Below are positions 6,129 through 8,373 of a stretch of DNA of 8,373 nucleotides, piece after piece (position 1 is the first letter of the stretch; each line of letters begins with the position of its first letter). This stretch comes from GCA-016699105 sp036518915 (lineage in GTDB: Bacteria > Patescibacteriota > Saccharimonadia > UBA4664): the NCBI GenBank assembly GCA_036518915.1, contig DATDME010000004.1:1-8373 (forward strand), written 5' to 3'. The notes below the pieces were generated by a model. That model made no database searches, had not been told where the DNA came from, and was given only the letters and a program-made list of their open reading frames with translations. A program made the translations under genes and the position numbers.

Positions 6129-7902
6129 AGCGTCCATCTTGCATCAAGCCACCGGATTGATGTGACCAGAGCCGGGCGTAAAGTCCGGGGTGGGAGAGTA
6201 GGCGTTCGTGGTCACCTTGTTCGACGATCCGGCCGTCATTTAGTACCAGGATACGATCCATTTGCTTGATGGTACTGAGCCGATGGGCGATTACGAGGGT
6301 GGTGCGGCCGTCCATGAGCTTCCATAGCGCGTCTTGAATGAGGGCCTCGGACTGGCTATCAAGGGTGCTGGTGGCCTCGTCAAGCACCAAAATGGGGGCA
6401 TTTTTGAGGATGGCGCGGGCAATGGCAACGCGTTGGCGCTGGCCGCCAGATAGCTTAACGCCGCGCTCGCCGACGATGGTGTCGTAGCCATGGGGGAGGC
6501 TGATGATAAATTCGTCGGCGTGGGCGAGCGCGGCGGCGCGTTTGATGGCGGCGGCGTCTGCGTCCGGCTGGCCGTAAGCAATGTTTTCGCCGACACTGCG
6601 GTGAAATAGCAGCGGTTCTTGCGGTACATAAGCGATTTGGCGGCGGAGGCTGGCTTGGGTGACGGCGGCAATATTCTGGCCGTCGATGCTAATTTCACCG
6701 GCATTAATATCATCAAAGCGCAGGAGCAAGCGCGTGAGGGTGGATTTACCGCCGCCGCTTGGCCCAACCAGGCCAATTTTTTCTCCGGCGGCCACCTGCA
6801 GATTGAAATCAGTAAAGACGGCTCGGTGGTGGCGAGCGTCGTGATAGGTAAACGTGACGTGCGAGAAATCGATGGCTCCGTCGTGCACGATTAATTCGGG
6901 GGCACTTGGCTGATCTTGAACCTCCGGCGTGTCTTGCAAAATGCTGGTCATGGGTGAGGCCTGCAGGAGGGCCTCTTCGATGTTTCGGATGAGCATATTG
7001 ACTTCAAACAGTCGGGTGCTGAGGGTAATGGTTAACGTAAAAGCAAAAATGCCGACGCCTAATAATGTGGGGTCACGTTGGACTAATTGGACCACCAGAA
7101 AGATCAGCAGTGCCTGGAGCACCACTAAGATGCCGATTCGGGTGTTGCCGCGGCGCGACATCAGAACCCAGTCGTTGGTGCGGATGGTGGCAAAATGATC
7201 ATTCAACCGGCGGTGGGTGGCTAACTCTCTAGCTTCCTGGCCGAAGGTTTTGACGGTGTTGATGTTGGTGACCGTATCGGCGAGGTGGGCGGTGACGTCT
7301 TTGCCGGCTTGTAACCGAGCCCAGCGGCGCGGAGACATGCGACGGCTATCATATATACCCAAACTGACGATCAGCAAGGTGGTGGCAGTGATAAACAGTC
7401 CCAGCTCCCATGACTCGGCGTAAATAAATCCAGCGCCGATCGTGAATGTGATGGCGAGTGGTACCAGGCTGGTCGCGATGGCGTCGGTGAGCCGGCCGTA
7501 GGCGGAGGGGTAATCAATGGCGTCAGACACCAGCTTGCCGCCGATATTGTTGCTATGGAACCCAATGCTGCGCATAAGCAGGGCGGTGAGGGCTAGTGAT
7601 TGGAGATCGCGCAAGACGATGGCCTGGTGGCGCATCAGGGCGGGATGGCCTACCCGGTTCAGGATGAGCCCGGCTCCGGCCGCGATTACAAACATCGCTA
7701 GGTAATGCAGCGGCTGGCCGTGCGGGGTGGCCAGGGCTCCAAGGGTTTTGCTGATGAATAGCGGCGCCACGCTGTTAGATAGGATAAGGCCGGCGGGGAA
7801 TAACAGGCTGAGAAAAAATAATCGGCGGTGCGCTTGGTTGGCGCGCCAGAAGAGAGTAAGTGTTTGGCGATCTAGCTGTGTTGACCGGTTTGTTCGGCTC
7901 AT
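6127..7902 (-). CDS. ABC exporter half-transporter (fused membrane and ATPase domains), substrate unknown
   Basis: The 591-residue product is a typical MsbA/multidrug-type half transporter that would act as a dimer in the cytoplasmic membrane. The N-terminal half holds about six membrane segments (roughly 29-50, 65-83, 140-162, 165-184, 254-275, 279-298). The ATPase domain covers about 340-580 with A-loop Tyr353, Walker A GPSGGGKST (380-388), Q-loop VPQEP (426-430), signature LSGGQRQR (484-491), Walker B ILVLDEATSTLD (504-515, catalytic Glu509) and the H-loop His540. All catalytic residues are intact. The start ATG at 7902 has the strong Shine-Dalgarno AAAGGGGGTG two bases upstream, which matches this window's own 16S 3' end except for one wobble. 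It reads towards the 16S gene and ends in the shared terminator. A membrane-protein gene lies 69 bp upstream on the same strand. Substrate cannot be told. Confidence 0.93.
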   Translation of the reverse strand: MSRTNRSTQLDRQTLTLFWRANQAHRRLFFLSLLFPAGLILSNSVAPLFISKTLGALATPHGQPLHYLAMFVIAAGAGLILNRVGHPALMRHQAIVLRDLQSLALTALLMRSIGFHSNNIGGKLVSDAIDYPSAYGRLTDAIATSLVPLAITFTIGAGFIYAESWELGLFITATTLLIVSLGIYDSRRMSPRRWARLQAGKDVTAHLADTVTNINTVKTFGQEARELATHRRLNDHFATIRTNDWVLMSRRGNTRIGILVVLQALLIFLVVQLVQRDPTLLGVGIFAFTLTITLSTRLFEVNMLIRNIEEALLQASPMTSILQDTPEVQDQPSAPELIVHDGAIDFSHVTFTYHDARHHRAVFTDFNLQVAAGEKIGLVGPSGGGKSTLTRLLLRFDDINAGEISIDGQNIAAVTQASLRRQIAYVPQEPLLFHRSVGENIAYGQPDADAAAIKRAAALAHADEFIISLPHGYDTIVGERGVKLSGGQRQRVAIARAILKNAPILVLDEATSTLDSQSEALIQDALWKLMDGRTTLVIAHRLSTIKQMDRILVLNDGRIVEQGDHERLLSHPGLYARLWSHQSGGLMQDGR

Positions 7903-7971
7903 AACACCCCCTTTGTTTTTGCATGACAGCGTTTGACGATGATTCGTGCGGGTGGGACCCTCCCCATCGCG

Positions 7972-8373
7972 CTACTTATTGGGCATAACCAGCTTGGGCA
8001 TAATCAGCGGGGGCTTGGCGTGAGTATCGGCTATAACGGTGGAATTACGCCGCATCCACTGGCATATCCATTGTGCAACCATTATCCAAAACATGGCTGA
8101 GGCGATAAATATCATAGCCATTTGCCAATCTGGGGGCTGGTCGCAGTAATCGCCACAATCAAGATGGGAGAGGGGAATGAGTAAGAATACCTCAAAAGCC
8201 AGGTTCAACCCGGCCGCGACGCAGGTAGAAATAAAGAACCAATTAGCTTGGGCGATTTGGTTTGAGCGGTTGCTTGCCCAAACGAGCGCCGTAATGAATC
8301 CTACCAGCGCCGCCAGCTGGCCGCTGCTAATAAAATAGCTGATGAAGACAGCTGGGCTGGTGCCGCTTAACTC
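7972..8373 (-). CDS. partial integral membrane protein, unknown function
   Basis: The frame is open to the window edge, so the N-terminus is missing; 133 residues are seen. There are about three hydrophobic segments: VFISYFISSGQLAALVGFI, FFISTCVAAGLNLAFEVFL and MAMIFIASAMFWIMVAQWIC. A short loop with CGDYC between the second and third could hold a disulfide. A polar C-terminal tail rich in Pro, Met and Lys ends in MPNK. A TTG at 8208 could be taken as a start, but the coding pattern and hydrophobic segments continue upstream of it. I do not recognise the family. It is co-directional with the ABC exporter 69 bp downstream and may share its transcript. Confidence 0.65.
   Translation of the reverse strand, partial: ELSGTSPAVFISYFISSGQLAALVGFITALVWASNRSNQIAQANWFFISTCVAAGLNLAFEVFLLIPLSHLDCGDYCDQPPDWQMAMIFIASAMFWIMVAQWICQWMRRNSTVIADTHAKPPLIMPKLVMPNK

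Noticed and set aside
6291..6776. Second minus-strand frame within the ABC gene
   Set aside because: It is a shadow of the ATPase domain, whose motifs are all in the longer frame.

Overview
The window looks like a chromosomal segment of an uncultured bacterium. My best guess is a member of the Candidate Phyla Radiation (Patescibacteria). I infer this from four things: a short (about 1463 nt), divergent 16S rRNA; a 16S gene not followed by 23S or 5S; a compact TruB; and a degenerate DHH-family protein in the rpsO/truB neighbourhood. No phylum-level assignment can be made by eye.

Layout, left to right. Positions 1-271 hold no gene. They contain a strongly base-paired stretch that may be a small structured RNA or the 3' end of one (about 10-130), an AT-rich dyad, and the rpsO terminator (227-252). 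Next comes a minus-strand operon read right to left: a DHH-family protein with a long disordered tail (1271-2536), truB (583-1281) and rpsO (272-538). It is driven by a near-consensus promoter (2547-2575) so close to the first ATG that the mRNA should be almost leaderless. The order DHH/nrnA-truB-rpsO is a reduced form of the widespread rbfA-nrnA-truB-ribF-rpsO translation cluster.

Upstream of that promoter sits a complete insertion sequence (2613-4024). It has 24-bp terminal inverted repeats, a second internal copy of the repeat at each end, and one intact DDE transposase (2650-3918) of the ISNCY/IS1202-like type. The element lies exactly between two divergent promoters: 37 bp from the -35 of the S15 operon and 17 bp from the -35 of the 16S promoter (4042-4070).

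On the plus strand follows a self-contained 16S rRNA unit: promoter, a roughly 400-nt structured leader, 16S (about 4476-5938), a structured trailer, and a terminator (6101-6128). Leader 4273-4308 and trailer 6063-6097 are complementary over about 35 bp and should form the stem from which the 16S precursor is excised. The terminator comes directly after the trailer arm, so the transcript contains 16S only, with no tRNA, 23S or 5S.

Convergent to the 16S unit and sharing its terminator is a minus-strand gene for a half-size ABC exporter (6127-7902). It is preceded by a partial minus-strand membrane-protein gene (7972 to the window edge) that reads into it. The biology joins ribosome synthesis (16S, S15, TruB) around one divergent promoter region invaded by a mobile element, next to an unrelated membrane export cluster.
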